In this document: positions 30,764 through 40,017 of the stretch, in pieces
Layout of the letters: every line of letters begins with the position of its first letter
Numbering within the stretch: the first letter of the stretch is position 1
DNA from: UBA2834 sp963623365
GTDB lineage: Bacteria; Patescibacteriota; Saccharimonadia; Saccharimonadales; Saccharimonadaceae
Length of the DNA stretch: 64,000 nt
Assembly: GCA_963623365.1 (NCBI GenBank)
Contig: CAVFJY010000006.1
Coordinates: forward strand, 3,907 to 67,906
Reading direction: 5' to 3'
Made by a program: the position numbers and the translations under genes
Notes under the pieces: model-generated
Told to the model about the DNA's origin: nothing
Databases searched by the model: none
What the model saw: only the letters and a program-made list of their open reading frames with translations

Positions 30764-31135
30764 TTATTCCTCCGGCGTGTCCGGAGTTGGAGTCTCATCT
30801 CCCCCACCATCATCGTCGTTTTCTGCGTTGTTTGTGTCTTCATTCTCATTTTCATCATCACTACTGCCATTCTCGCTCACGCAATCTCTGCGATCGGGAT
30901 CCCATACCATACCTGCCTCACAGTTACCAATGTAAACTTCTACTGTTGGATTACTCGCCGAATTATTAAAAGTTTCAATATCCGGGCTCGCTAAAGTTCC
31001 GCTAATCTCGTCCACATAAATCATATCGGCCGTCAAGTCTGCCGGATCGCCCAAAATCCAATTGCCCAAGAAATACGACGCAATTACCGATACTACTGCA
31101 ATCAAGATAATTAAAGCTATGTCCGTATTTTTCAT
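30764..31135 (-). CDS. small membrane protein of the pilMNO-B operon
   Basis: Protein of 123 aa with an N-terminal membrane helix (IALIILIAVVSVIASYFLGNWIL), a short periplasmic-side domain with two cysteines (NCEAGMVWDPDRRDC, likely a disulfide) and a very acidic Asp/Glu/Asn tail. I do not recognise it. Its position matches the slot of pilP in other operons, but no PilP motif is seen, so the name is not given. It overlaps the PilO-like gene by 4 nt. Confidence 0.75.
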   Translation of the reverse strand: MKNTDIALIILIAVVSVIASYFLGNWILGDPADLTADMIYVDEISGTLASPDIETFNNSASNPTVEVYIGNCEAGMVWDPDRRDCVSENGSSDDENENEDTNNAENDDDGGGDETPTPDTPEE

Positions 31136-31998
31136 TTCGATTTAATCTCCGATCCATTTTTCCTCGTACATTCTTCGCTTTCGCCATCCGCGCACAAAGT
31201 CTTCTTATTAATCGTAATCGATTTATTATTCGAATAATAACTTACATAGGTCGCCGACAAATCAATCGTATTATCGCTCTCACTCGGTTCTAGTGAAATC
31301 GAGAAGGAGGCAATATCAAATGGTCGCACTGAACTCTCAATTGAACTTAAAGCCGTCATAATATCATCTGGCGTTCCGTTCAACGATATCGACACGCCAA
31401 TCGGCTCCACGCTTAATTTCTGTTGCGCCTGTTCAAACGAATCGCTTGAACTTGCTACTTGCAAACGAGACGGAATTGTCGCCGACCGTTCCGTGTTAAT
31501 CGTTTTAATTTCCAGCTTTTCCTTTGCTTCCTCAATCGCCCACATCAACAGCTGCTGCATACTCGCCTTTGTCGCCTCTTCGTTATAGGATGCCGGCATC
31601 GAATCTGGAATCACCCGCAACGCTGTACAAGTACGCGCGATTTGCAACTGCGACAAACTATATTCAAAACTTTCCAATTTCTCGCTTGTGCACGCACTCG
31701 TCCGTTTCCGTGCCACCGATTCCAAATACTCATTCGATGACATCCCTTCCACTTCCGACGCCAAACTCATTAAGTTATTTTGGACTGTCTTAATGCCCTC
31801 AATCGCCTCAGTCTTTTCACTAATCACGTCATTATTGAACTTAATCACCTTTGCAAGATAGACTACACCAACTAGAGTCACGCCCAGCACCACCGACGCA
31901 CTTGCAATTGCTATAAACATATTGCGTTTTGCGCTATCAATCCTCGCTCTTTTTCCCAGCGCTGCCTTGTTCTTATCCTTACTTGCCGACAATACCAT
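31132..31998 (-). CDS. PilO-like alignment protein
   Basis: Protein of 288 aa: basic cytoplasmic N-terminus, one membrane helix (about 27-52), a coiled-coil stretch (53-85) and a C-terminal alpha/beta domain (about 165-265, VEPIGVSISLNGTPDDIMTALSSIE) resembling the ferredoxin-like fold of PilO. Four cysteines. Assignment rests on architecture and gene order after pilM and a PilN-like gene, as sequence similarity is weak. PilN and PilO link the pilus base to the PilM ring. GAGGG precedes the ATG. Confidence 0.68.
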   Translation of the reverse strand: MVLSASKDKNKAALGKRARIDSAKRNMFIAIASASVVLGVTLVGVVYLAKVIKFNNDVISEKTEAIEGIKTVQNNLMSLASEVEGMSSNEYLESVARKRTSACTSEKLESFEYSLSQLQIARTCTALRVIPDSMPASYNEEATKASMQQLLMWAIEEAKEKLEIKTINTERSATIPSRLQVASSSDSFEQAQQKLSVEPIGVSISLNGTPDDIMTALSSIESSVRPFDIASFSISLEPSESDNTIDLSATYVSYYSNNKSITINKKTLCADGESEECTRKNGSEIKSK

Positions 31999-32000
31999 AA

Positions 32001-33125
32001 TTATCCCTCTATCTTATTTGCCTTTTCCGTAAACATATCGCGCACCTGAATATAACTATCCGTCACGTTCATACGGGTTGGCCCAATAATCTGCATATGA
32101 TTATTCGCACCCTTAAAGATTTCCATATTAACATATACTGTCGTCGTAAATGTCACTACCGTCTGTTCGTTCGAATCTTTACCAAACGACGAATCATTCA
32201 CTACCACTTCCTCTGTTACTAAAGGACAATTTTCTAGTCTTGCATCTTTATCCAGCTTTCCATCCTCTGTATAACTATTACATTTACTCTCAAAATAATA
32301 GCCCGCCTTCATATTCAACTTCTTAATCGTCTCGCTCTTACCTGTCGCATAATCTCCATTTTGCGCCGCCGACATATCGCTCTCGGTTGCATAAGTTCGC
32401 AAAATATAAATATCCTCTACCTTATTCTCTTGCGCACTCGCCTGCTCTTCGTCGTCTACCGATGTCATCTCCGCCTCGCAGCCCGCCGCACCTTTGTGAT
32501 AAATGCCAAAAATTAAGCCTTCAATCGTTGTTTCCGTAATACAAAAACTTGGAATCTTTTCATAATCATTTTCTGTACCCGCAATTTTGCGCATATAATC
32601 ACCGTAATCAAACGAGGATTCGCTTGCATTCTTCTTGAAACCCTCGACTGCACGATAGCCAATCCCATTCGAAGCATAAGCTTGCGCATCGAAATATAGC
32701 GATCCTTCATTCATATCCGCGCTTAGCTCCGATGCCATAATATTGTCATCACCGGAAATCAACAAAATATCTAATACTGGGAACAAGCGTGACATCTTAA
32801 TTCGCTCGCCATTCAACAGCGAAATGTTCCGCATTTGATCTTGCATGGTCAGCAGCGCTTCATAATTTTCAATTTTCAAAATCGCCGTACCATAATTCGC
32901 ATCGCATTTTTTCACATCGCCACCTACGCCACTCGTCCGACAGGTCGCCTCAGTATCCTTCGCGCTTAATAATATACCTTGCGTAGCAGTCACACCGCCC
33001 AAAACCGCCAAAACCGCTCCACAGGAAATTGAGACAATGATGCAGACTAAAATAATCAAGTTGCGCACTTTTTGTTTATGTAGCAATTCCGCTTTAACAT
33101 CTGGCACTAAACTAATTTCGTACAT
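32001..33125 (-). CDS. PilN-like alignment protein
   Basis: Protein of 374 aa beginning MYEISLVPDVK, which resembles the short conserved N-terminal peptide by which PilN binds PilM (I-N-L-L-P form). One membrane helix (about 22-48) is followed by a large extracytoplasmic domain with seven or more cysteines and Ser/Glu-rich stretches, considerably longer than usual PilN (about 200 aa). AGGTAGGG lies just upstream of the ATG. It lies 6 bp after pilM, in the standard order. Confidence 0.72.
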   Translation of the reverse strand: MYEISLVPDVKAELLHKQKVRNLIILVCIIVSISCGAVLAVLGGVTATQGILLSAKDTEATCRTSGVGGDVKKCDANYGTAILKIENYEALLTMQDQMRNISLLNGERIKMSRLFPVLDILLISGDDNIMASELSADMNEGSLYFDAQAYASNGIGYRAVEGFKKNASESSFDYGDYMRKIAGTENDYEKIPSFCITETTIEGLIFGIYHKGAAGCEAEMTSVDDEEQASAQENKVEDIYILRTYATESDMSAAQNGDYATGKSETIKKLNMKAGYYFESKCNSYTEDGKLDKDARLENCPLVTEEVVVNDSSFGKDSNEQTVVTFTTTVYVNMEIFKGANNHMQIIGPTRMNVTDSYIQVRDMFTEKANKIEG

Positions 33126-33131
33126 AATACC

Positions 33132-34178
33132 CTACCTGCTATTCGTCCTCTCCGCTAAACCAATCGCCACTGCAAATTCCGCTGCCACCTGCGACAAAGC
33201 TTGTTGCTGTTGTTGCGTTACGCGCACCATTTGCCATGGATTTCCCTGAATCGTCTGAACACTTGTTTTCGCTTCCAAATATTCCGCCAAAAATGGAATA
33301 ATTCCCGCAAAGCCGGACAGCACGATTCCACCCACCTTCACGGTTGGATACTTTGTTTGAAAGAAACGAATCGACTTCGTCAGCTCAGCCGCAAAATTCT
33401 CCAAAGTCTGATCCAAGGCCTTAAACACTTGGCCATCCAATTTATCTTGTGCTAAGCCAAATTTCAAAATAAACTGACGCGCCTGACTCTCCTTTACGTT
33501 CAAGGAGTTTGCCACCGTCCGTACTAAGACCGATAAGCCACCAGGCAACATGCGTACCAAGCGCGGTGCCCCATACACAATCGACAAATCCGTCGAATCC
33601 TCACCAAAATCAATTATCAAGCGCGCATCCGTCAGCCCAGGCGGCGTTAACGAACGCGACATCGCCAGTGAGTCCGGCTCTTGCGCCACCAAATTAAAAC
33701 CAAAAGCCTCTACGCTCTCCATCCGCTCTTCTGCATACGCAATCGCTGTACAAGACAGCAATACTTCCGTTATCTTCGGATCATTCGGGCTTGGCCCCAA
33801 AATTACATAATCCACTTTCGCATCATCAATCGGCATCGGGATATATTGATCTGCATGGTACTTAATAATCTTTTCCATCGACTTTTTATCTTGTGTTGGA
33901 ATTTCAATAATCGTTGTAAAAGTCTTCGTCGACGGCATCCCTAGCGCGATATTTTTTGTCTTAATTCCCGCTTGGTCGGCGACACTCTTAATCGTTTCGC
34001 CTAATTTTCGCCGCCCCGCATCACTACTATCTTGTAGCACTTGTCGGCTAACTGGCACATATGCAAACCGCTCCAAAATCCAACCATGCGCAATGTTTCC
34101 AGACAACTGAACCATCCTTAGCGCATCTGTTCCGATATCTAATGCGAAGAAGTCGCCCACACCATAGCCTAAACTCAT
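33132..34178 (-). CDS. pilM: type IV pilus actin-like ATPase
   Basis: Protein of 348 aa of the FtsA/PilM fold: phosphate 1 motif FFALDIGTDALRMVQL, SHS2-like insertion, phosphate 2 motif LIIDFGEDSTDLSIVYG and adenosine motif GGIVLSGFAGIIPFL. It forms the cytoplasmic ring that joins PilN to the motors. It heads the operon. TGC-TAAACT ends 6 nt before the ATG and no ribosome-binding site is visible, so leaderless initiation is likely. Confidence 0.92.
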   Translation of the reverse strand: MSLGYGVGDFFALDIGTDALRMVQLSGNIAHGWILERFAYVPVSRQVLQDSSDAGRRKLGETIKSVADQAGIKTKNIALGMPSTKTFTTIIEIPTQDKKSMEKIIKYHADQYIPMPIDDAKVDYVILGPSPNDPKITEVLLSCTAIAYAEERMESVEAFGFNLVAQEPDSLAMSRSLTPPGLTDARLIIDFGEDSTDLSIVYGAPRLVRMLPGGLSVLVRTVANSLNVKESQARQFILKFGLAQDKLDGQVFKALDQTLENFAAELTKSIRFFQTKYPTVKVGGIVLSGFAGIIPFLAEYLEAKTSVQTIQGNPWQMVRVTQQQQQALSQVAAEFAVAIGLAERTNSR

Positions 34179-34234
34179 ACATCAAGTTTAGCATAAGCGA
34201 CTTCTAAAACGCAAATCTTTTTAACTAAAAATTG

Positions 34235-35293
34235 CTATACATTAAACTTAAATTCCACCACATCGCCATCGCGCATCACGTAGTCTTTTCCCTCTGTTCG
34301 CATCAAGCCCGCCTCGCGTACTGCTTTCTCTGACCCTAAACGTACCAAATCATCATAGGCACAAATCGACGCCGCAATAAAACCACGCTGAAAATCCGAA
34401 TGAATCACCCCTGCCGCCTCTGGCGCCGTCGCGCCGCGCTTAATCGTCCACGCTCGCGTTTCTTTTTTGCCTGCCGTCAAGTAACTCTGCAGGCCCAATG
34501 TCTCATATGCCACGCGCACCAACTGGCTCAGCCCATCTTCCTTGATGCCATAACTCTCCAAGAATTCCCGCTTTTCTTCCGCCATCATCTCCACCATTTC
34601 TGACTCCAACTTCGCATTCACAAATACACATTGTTGTGGCGCCACCAGGGCCGCCAATTCCGCTTTCTTCGCCTCGTCGACCACTTCATTCTCGTCCATA
34701 TTAAACATATAGAAAACCGGCTTCGCACTCAATAAATCTAGCCCGTCCACCGCCTCAATTAGCATTTTGCCATTTTTCAAATCATCCAACGCCCGCGATG
34801 CTTGCTCTGCTCGCTTCGCCGCTTCTTTGTCACCACCTCTCGCTTCTTTCTGAATTTTTGGCAAAGTTCTTTCCAAAGTCTCAATGTCCGCTAGCACCAA
34901 TTCCGTTTCTACCGTTTCAATATCCCGCTTCGGATCCGGTCCTCCCGCCACATGCGTCACATTCGCATCCGCAAAGGCCCGCACTACATGGCAAATCACC
35001 TTACATTCGCGAATATTTGCCAAAAACTTATTACCTAGGCCTTCGCCCTTCGACGCCCCCGCAATTAGCCCCGCAATATCTACAAATTCCACTGTCGCCG
35101 GCACAACTTTTTTCGACTCATACATCTTCGCCAACACCGCCAAGCGCTCGTCGGGCACACCCACAATTCCTGTATTCGGCTCTATCGTTGCAAAAGGATA
35201 ATTCGCCGCTAGCGCTCCTGCATTTGTCAGCGCATTAAACAGCGTACTCTTTCCTACGTTCGCCAATCCCACAATTCCAATCTGTAAACTCAT
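34235..35293 (-). CDS. ychF: YchF-type ribosome-associated ATPase
   Basis: OBG-related P-loop protein of 352 aa. G1 GLANVGKSTLFNAL, G3 DIAGLIAGASKGEGLGNKFL, and the unusual G4-like NMDE (F-N-M-D-E) that gives ATP instead of GTP preference in this family. The C-terminal TGS domain ends DGDVVEFKFNV. It is a conserved translation or stress factor in all domains. Start: TATAAT ends 7 nt before ATG 35293, with an extension of 15 codons rejected. Single gene. Confidence 0.95.
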   Translation of the reverse strand: MSLQIGIVGLANVGKSTLFNALTNAGALAANYPFATIEPNTGIVGVPDERLAVLAKMYESKKVVPATVEFVDIAGLIAGASKGEGLGNKFLANIRECKVICHVVRAFADANVTHVAGGPDPKRDIETVETELVLADIETLERTLPKIQKEARGGDKEAAKRAEQASRALDDLKNGKMLIEAVDGLDLLSAKPVFYMFNMDENEVVDEAKKAELAALVAPQQCVFVNAKLESEMVEMMAEEKREFLESYGIKEDGLSQLVRVAYETLGLQSYLTAGKKETRAWTIKRGATAPEAAGVIHSDFQRGFIAASICAYDDLVRLGSEKAVREAGLMRTEGKDYVMRDGDVVEFKFNV

Positions 35294-35321
35294 GCCTGCT
35301 ATTATAACAGATAGCGCAAAA

Positions 35322-36092
35322 TTATTCGCTCTCGCCAATCTTTAAGGTATATGTCTCGGCCAGATTAAATTTATTGCTTTTTGCATCCGGCCCCTCAATC
35401 ACGATATAGTGCACTAATTCATCTTCAGCTTCAAACCACCATGTTTTCGACCAAATATTTTCATCTGCATGATAATAACTCACTAAATATGCTTCGTATT
35501 CATTCAAAGCTACCTTTTTTACGTCTTTCAGCTCCGTCACTTCTTCATCCTTGCTTAATTCCTCAAACCGTTCCGCTGCATATTCAGCCGCCTTCATTTG
35601 ATCGTCATTCTCATCACTACCAATTATTCCTGTTTCTGCGCCAATCATTAACGTATACAGACCATTCGCGTATATTAATCCGTCAGCCACTTCTCCAGAT
35701 TTTTTCCACGTCCCATTTGTCGTGATATATCCTAGTCCATCACTACCAATATATACCGCCTCCGCATCGTCACTCTCGTCACCCTCATCGTTCTCGACAT
35801 TAGCATTCTCATTCGCCCCTTCTTGTTCAGCACTGCCATTATCCGTCGAATTCACCGTCGCCGCCATATTCCAACTCGCCAACATCGGGCCCAACACCAT
35901 CAGTCCACAAATTAAAATCACTAAACCAGTCACTAAGCCAATCGCCAGTATTGCTTGCGATTTTTTCCCATTTTCCGCATTTTCTGTTGGCGCAACATCA
36001 TCCTCGTTCGCCCGTTTCTCATTCTTAGTCGTTTCATTTTTACTCCCGGCCACTTCCGCTTCTTGCCGTCGCTCTGTCTCAGTCTCTTCCAC
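35322..36092 (-). CDS. membrane-anchored acidic protein downstream of a two-component system
   Basis: I do not recognise this 256-aa protein. A charged cytoplasmic N-terminus (1-45) is followed by one membrane helix (about 46-70: ILAIGLVTGLVILICGLMVLGPML), an acidic linker (90-112) and a globular extracytoplasmic domain (115-255) rich in Tyr and Trp (WSKTWWFEAEDELVHYIVIEG). AGGA lies 6 nt before the GTG start. TATAAT at 36119-36124 gives it its own promoter just after the histidine kinase gene. It could be a target or ligand-sensing partner of that system; this is inferred only from position. Confidence 0.72.
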   Translation of the reverse strand: MEETETERRQEAEVAGSKNETTKNEKRANEDDVAPTENAENGKKSQAILAIGLVTGLVILICGLMVLGPMLASWNMAATVNSTDNGSAEQEGANENANVENDEGDESDDAEAVYIGSDGLGYITTNGTWKKSGEVADGLIYANGLYTLMIGAETGIIGSDENDDQMKAAEYAAERFEELSKDEEVTELKDVKKVALNEYEAYLVSYYHADENIWSKTWWFEAEDELVHYIVIEGPDAKSNKFNLAETYTLKIGESE

Positions 36093-36129
36093 GTTTTATC
36101 CTAATTAACTTTAGCTTAATTATAATTCG

Positions 36130-37056
36130 CTAAAAACTTAAAGTAAAACGCGTCAGACCTTTTTCCGATTGTGCTGCAATCTCCCAATTATTCCGCTCTG
36201 CTAGCGACTTTGCAATCGCTAAACCCAGCCCCGAACCTTGCGCCGTCTTATCTGTCTGATAAAACCGCTCAAACACCTGCTCTAGCTGATTGGACGCAAT
36301 TGTTTGTCCATCATTTTCCACGCTCAAACTCTTTGTTGTAATTTTTACAACAATACGAGTCTTTGAATATTTCACCGCATTGTCCAACAAAATGTCCAAC
36401 ATTTGTTCAAAATCCGCCGCCACTAATTTCAGCCGCAAAGATTTTGGTACCACGAGCTCCAATTTCTTTTCGCCTAGTCGCGCTTTAATTAGCTGCGTAT
36501 GCTTTCGTACCAATTTTGCCGCATCTACTTCCTTCTTCTCCGCTGTCGCACTCCTACCGTCCGTTCGCGCCAACAGCAACAAATCGCTCACTAATTTACT
36601 TGCACGGTCTAGCTCCATTTCCACATTGCTTGTCCACGGTTGCTCGTCCGTTCCCAGCGCCTCAAAATTTGCCTGCGCTGCCGCAATTGGCGTCTTTAAC
36701 TCATGTGACGCATTCGCAATAAAATCTCTCTGTTTATCATAAGCCTCCCGCACAGGCGCGATCGATTTCTCCGCAAAATAATAGCTCACAATAAACACTA
36801 ATATCTCCGTTAATACCCCCACAATCACTAGCACCAGCGCCAATCTGCCCAAATGTTCATCCCGCGCCTGTTCCGCTCCGCGTATAAACACTCGTCGCAT
36901 CTCAATCGAGGAATTAAATTCGCTCGGCACTACAAAAGCATTATTCGACTGCTCATACGCCGCTACGCCATACACTAACGAAAAAGCAAACACAATAATT
37001 AGGCTCGACACGCCCATCGTTGTCAGAACAAATTTATTGCGCAGCTTCGAAAACAT
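36130..37056 (-). CDS. sensor histidine kinase
   Basis: Protein of 308 aa with two membrane helices (about 12-33 and 72-94) enclosing a short sensor loop of about 40 residues, then HisKA with His118 in SHELKTPIAAAQ and a HATPase_c domain with N box DILLDNAVKYSK and G box GSGLGLAIAKSL. The tiny loop suggests that it senses a membrane or envelope state rather than a bound ligand. The start is 1 nt after the response-regulator stop (translational coupling). Confidence 0.92.
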   Translation of the reverse strand: MFSKLRNKFVLTTMGVSSLIIVFAFSLVYGVAAYEQSNNAFVVPSEFNSSIEMRRVFIRGAEQARDEHLGRLALVLVIVGVLTEILVFIVSYYFAEKSIAPVREAYDKQRDFIANASHELKTPIAAAQANFEALGTDEQPWTSNVEMELDRASKLVSDLLLLARTDGRSATAEKKEVDAAKLVRKHTQLIKARLGEKKLELVVPKSLRLKLVAADFEQMLDILLDNAVKYSKTRIVVKITTKSLSVENDGQTIASNQLEQVFERFYQTDKTAQGSGLGLAIAKSLAERNNWEIAAQSEKGLTRFTLSF

Positions 37057-37057
37057 A

Positions 37058-37717
37058 CTAATCTTCTACTAATTTATACCCCAACCCGCGCACCGTCGCA
37101 ATCCGCACCTGTGATTTCAATTTCTTTAACACCTTGCGCAGCCGCGACATATAAACCTCAATATAATTATCTTCGCCATAAGCATCGCCACCCCAAACTT
37201 TGCTCAGCAAATAATCTTTTTTCACCACTTTTTCCGGCGTACGCATTAATTCGCGGATAATATCCGCTTCCTTCGTCGTCAAGTCTATACCGTTTAACCG
37301 CTTTTCATCCAAATCATATTCCAAATCTTTGAAAGTCATCTTCCGGTCCTGCATTTTCGCTGGCCGCCGCGACACTGCATTAATTCGTGCCACTAGCTCC
37401 GCCGTCTTAAATGGTTTCGCCAAATAATCATCCGCACCCATGTCCAGCCCCCGCACTTTGTCTTCCACTTCCGCCAGTGCCGACAAAATAATCACTGGTG
37501 TATAATTTTTGCGTTCACGCATTCGACAGAGAATATCCGTACCCGTTACCTTTGGTAGCATTACGTCCAGCACAATACAATCATAAATATTATCTAGCGC
37601 CGCATTCAACCCGTCTTCCCCATCAAAAGCCAAGTCCACACTATAGCCTTGCTTCTCCAAATTATGCTTCACCGCCTCTGCTAGAAACTTTTCATCTTCC
37701 ACATACAAAACGCGCAT
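37058..37717 (-). CDS. OmpR-family response regulator
   Basis: Protein of 219 aa: receiver domain with acidic pair Glu7-Asp8, phosphoacceptor Asp51 (IVLDVMLPK) and the conserved Lys in DDYLAKPF, then a winged-helix Trans_Reg_C domain (YMSRLRKVLKKL, IATVRGLGYKL). It is phosphorylated by the adjacent kinase and binds promoter DNA. AAGGAG lies 8 nt before ATG 37717; the TTG two codons upstream is too close to that site. It is the only DNA-binding regulator recognised in the window apart from sigma, and so a candidate regulator for local promoters. Confidence 0.94.
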   Translation of the reverse strand: MRVLYVEDEKFLAEAVKHNLEKQGYSVDLAFDGEDGLNAALDNIYDCIVLDVMLPKVTGTDILCRMRERKNYTPVIILSALAEVEDKVRGLDMGADDYLAKPFKTAELVARINAVSRRPAKMQDRKMTFKDLEYDLDEKRLNGIDLTTKEADIIRELMRTPEKVVKKDYLLSKVWGGDAYGEDNYIEVYMSRLRKVLKKLKSQVRIATVRGLGYKLVED

Positions 37718-37807
37718 ACTCAATTCTCCTTATTGCTATACTATCAGTCTATGAGCAGAAACTGAAAAAAGCTTAAAAAACTTAAAATTATTCTCCGCCT
37801 GTAACTT

Positions 37808-37836
37808 TTGCAAAAAACCACGAAAAATTATATAAT
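37808..37836 (+). promoter_or_regulatory. promoter of queA-tgt
   Basis: -35 TTGCAA (37808-37813), 17-bp spacer, -10 TATAAT (37831-37836). The ATG at 37845 follows after 8 nt. Confidence 0.7.
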
Positions 37837-37844
37837 ATACAAAC

Positions 37845-38867
37845 ATGTTAGTTTCTGATTTTAATTACGACCTACCCGAAGAATGCATCGCTAAACGTCC
37901 ACCCAAAGTTCGCGGCAGTACTAAGTTACTCGTCCTAAATCGCCACACTGGCGCAATTACCGATTCACATTATGCTAATCTCGCCGATTTTCTCACGGCT
38001 GGCGATCTCATCATCCTCAACGACACTCGCGTCATGCGCTCGCGCATCTTCACTCAACTGCCCGATGGCCGCCCACGTGAACTTGTTGTGCTCGAGAAAC
38101 ATGCCGGCGAAATCGACCATGTCATGTATCGCGGCAAGCTCCATGTTGGTGACCAACTCACTGTCCAAAATCTCGCCAACCATTCTACTACTACTGACAT
38201 TATTACTATCAAGGAAATTCTCGGCAATGGCACCGCCACCGTTACTACCAGTCGCGACCTCACCGCTATTGTTGCCGATTACGGCAATGTGCCTTTGCCA
38301 CCTTATCTCCATCGCGACGCCGACGCCGACGATCTTAAGCGTTATCAAACCGTCTGGGCTAAAGCACTCGGTTCCGCCGCCGCTCCCACCGCCAGTCTCA
38401 ATATGACCAAGTCACTCATCGCCAAGCTCCAAACTAAAGGCGTCCAAATCAATTATCTTACTCTCCACGTTGGTCTCGGCACTTTTCTCCCTATCCGTAG
38501 CGATAATGTCGAAGACCACCACATGCATTCCGAATGGTTTCATATTCCGTCTGAGACTATCGCCGCCATTCAGACCACCAAAGCCGCCGGCCATCGCGTC
38601 ATCGCCGTCGGCACTACCGTTACTCGTACGCTTGAATATTGGGCCAAAACTGGCAAAACTCAAGGTGAAGACGATATTTTCATCTATCCAGGTTTTAATT
38701 TTCAAGTCATCGATGGCCTTGTCACCAATTTTCATGCGCCCAAATCCACTGTCCTTATGCTTACTACCGCTTTTGCTGGCTGGGACAAACTCAAACCGGC
38801 TTACGATCATGCCATTCAGAGCGACTATCATCTCTTAAGTTACGGGGATTCCATGTTCATATGCTAG
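37845..38867 (+). CDS. queA: S-adenosylmethionine:tRNA ribosyltransferase-isomerase
   Basis: Protein of 340 aa that transfers and isomerises the ribose of SAM onto preQ1 in tRNA to make epoxyqueuosine. Family sequences: DFNYDLPEECIAKRP at the N-terminus, LNDTRVMRSRI, LTLHVGLGTFLPI and NFHAPKSTVLMLTTAF. Length is normal. It probably starts leaderless from the TATAAT box 8 nt upstream. tgt overlaps its 3' end by 7 nt, an operon order that matches the reaction order in reverse (Tgt acts first). Confidence 0.96.
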   Translation: MLVSDFNYDLPEECIAKRPPKVRGSTKLLVLNRHTGAITDSHYANLADFLTAGDLIILNDTRVMRSRIFTQLPDGRPRELVVLEKHAGEIDHVMYRGKLHVGDQLTVQNLANHSTTTDIITIKEILGNGTATVTTSRDLTAIVADYGNVPLPPYLHRDADADDLKRYQTVWAKALGSAAAPTASLNMTKSLIAKLQTKGVQINYLTLHVGLGTFLPIRSDNVEDHHMHSEWFHIPSETIAAIQTTKAAGHRVIAVGTTVTRTLEYWAKTGKTQGEDDIFIYPGFNFQVIDGLVTNFHAPKSTVLMLTTAFAGWDKLKPAYDHAIQSDYHLLSYGDSMFIC

Positions 38868-39997
38868 ACTCCGCACTCAAATTCGACATCGAAAAACAAA
38901 CTGGTCTCATGCGCGCCGGCGTCATTCACACGCCTCATGGTGATATTAAAACTCCAGCCTTCATCGGTGCCGCCACTCGCGCTGCCGTTAAAGCCGTCAC
39001 GCATCAGCAAATGCGCGAACTTGGCAGTCAAGGTATTCTTGCCAACACTTATCACCTCATTCTCGCTCCAGGACCTGAACTAATCGAGCGCGCCGGCGGC
39101 CTCGCCGAATTTACTTCCTGGCACGGTCCCACTTTTACCGATTCTGGCGGCTTTCAAATGCTTTCCCTTACCGATGCCAAAATTGACCACGACGGCGTCA
39201 CCTTCAAGTCCCATTACAACGGCGACCAAATTCGCATGAATCCTGAGATTTCCATGCAGGCGCAATGGCAAATTGGCGCCGATATCCACATGGCCTTCGA
39301 CCAAGCCATCGATTCTACCGACAAAACTCTCGTCGCTGCCGCCATGCAGCGCACTCATACTTGGTTACCTCGCAACATTGCCGAGCATCAACGCCTCGCC
39401 GCCGCCGCCAAAGCAGCTGACCGTCCGCCGCAATTTCTCTATGCCGTCGTTCAAGGCGGCCTCTTTCCCGACCTGCGTCGCACTTCCGCCAAATTAATGG
39501 CTCAGCAGCCCGTCGATGGTTATGGCATTGGCTCGCTCTATACCACTAAGACTCCCGAAACTGCCGACATTATTAAATTAACTAACGAAATTCTCCCCAA
39601 CCATAAACCTCGCCACTTACTCGGCATGGGCTCTGAACCGCGCGACCTCTTCATTGGCGCACAATATGGCTGTGATACTTTTGACTGCGTCGCCCCTACT
39701 CGCCAAGCTCGTAACGGTGCTCTCTACACCCCCCATGGTCGCATCAATATCAAAAACGCCAAATACCGCGAACATTTTGCGCCGCTCGATCCCGACTGCG
39801 ATTGCTATCTTTGCCAAAATTTTACCGCTGCCTACCTTCATCATCTCTACAAAGTTGACGAATTAACTGGCAAAACTCTCGCCAGCATCCACAACGAGCG
39901 CTTCGTCGTTCGCCTTTGTGACCGCATTCGCACCGCCATCCTCGACGATACTTTCACCGATTACATGCATTCTTTCCTCGCCGCCTACTATCATTAA
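38861..39997 (+). CDS. tgt: tRNA-guanine transglycosylase
   Basis: TIM-barrel enzyme of 378 aa that swaps guanine-34 of GUN-anticodon tRNAs for preQ1 (bacterial form). General acid/base Asp in TDSGGFQMLSL, nucleophile Asp in DTFDCVAPTRQARNG, and the structural zinc site Cys-x-Cys-x2-Cys...His (CDCYLCQNFTAAYLHH). The tRNA-His(GTG) in this window would be a substrate. Overlaps queA by 7 nt. No genes for preQ1 synthesis are seen here, so salvage of the base is inferred. Confidence 0.96.
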   Translation: MLDSALKFDIEKQTGLMRAGVIHTPHGDIKTPAFIGAATRAAVKAVTHQQMRELGSQGILANTYHLILAPGPELIERAGGLAEFTSWHGPTFTDSGGFQMLSLTDAKIDHDGVTFKSHYNGDQIRMNPEISMQAQWQIGADIHMAFDQAIDSTDKTLVAAAMQRTHTWLPRNIAEHQRLAAAAKAADRPPQFLYAVVQGGLFPDLRRTSAKLMAQQPVDGYGIGSLYTTKTPETADIIKLTNEILPNHKPRHLLGMGSEPRDLFIGAQYGCDTFDCVAPTRQARNGALYTPHGRINIKNAKYREHFAPLDPDCDCYLCQNFTAAYLHHLYKVDELTGKTLASIHNERFVVRLCDRIRTAILDDTFTDYMHSFLAAYYH

Positions 39998-40017
39998 TTT
40001 TTTGTTATAATTAATCT

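Noticed and set aside
30764..31135. Naming the small pil operon gene pilP
   Set aside because: Position fits, but there is no lipobox or PilP domain, so only a descriptive name is given.
36290..36742. 150-codon frame antisense to the histidine kinase
   Set aside because: The kinase has all its motifs in frame; the antisense frame has none.
37738..37776. TATAG-like sequences upstream of the response regulator as a promoter
   Set aside because: No -35 at a fitting distance and several alternative registers; not strong enough to list.
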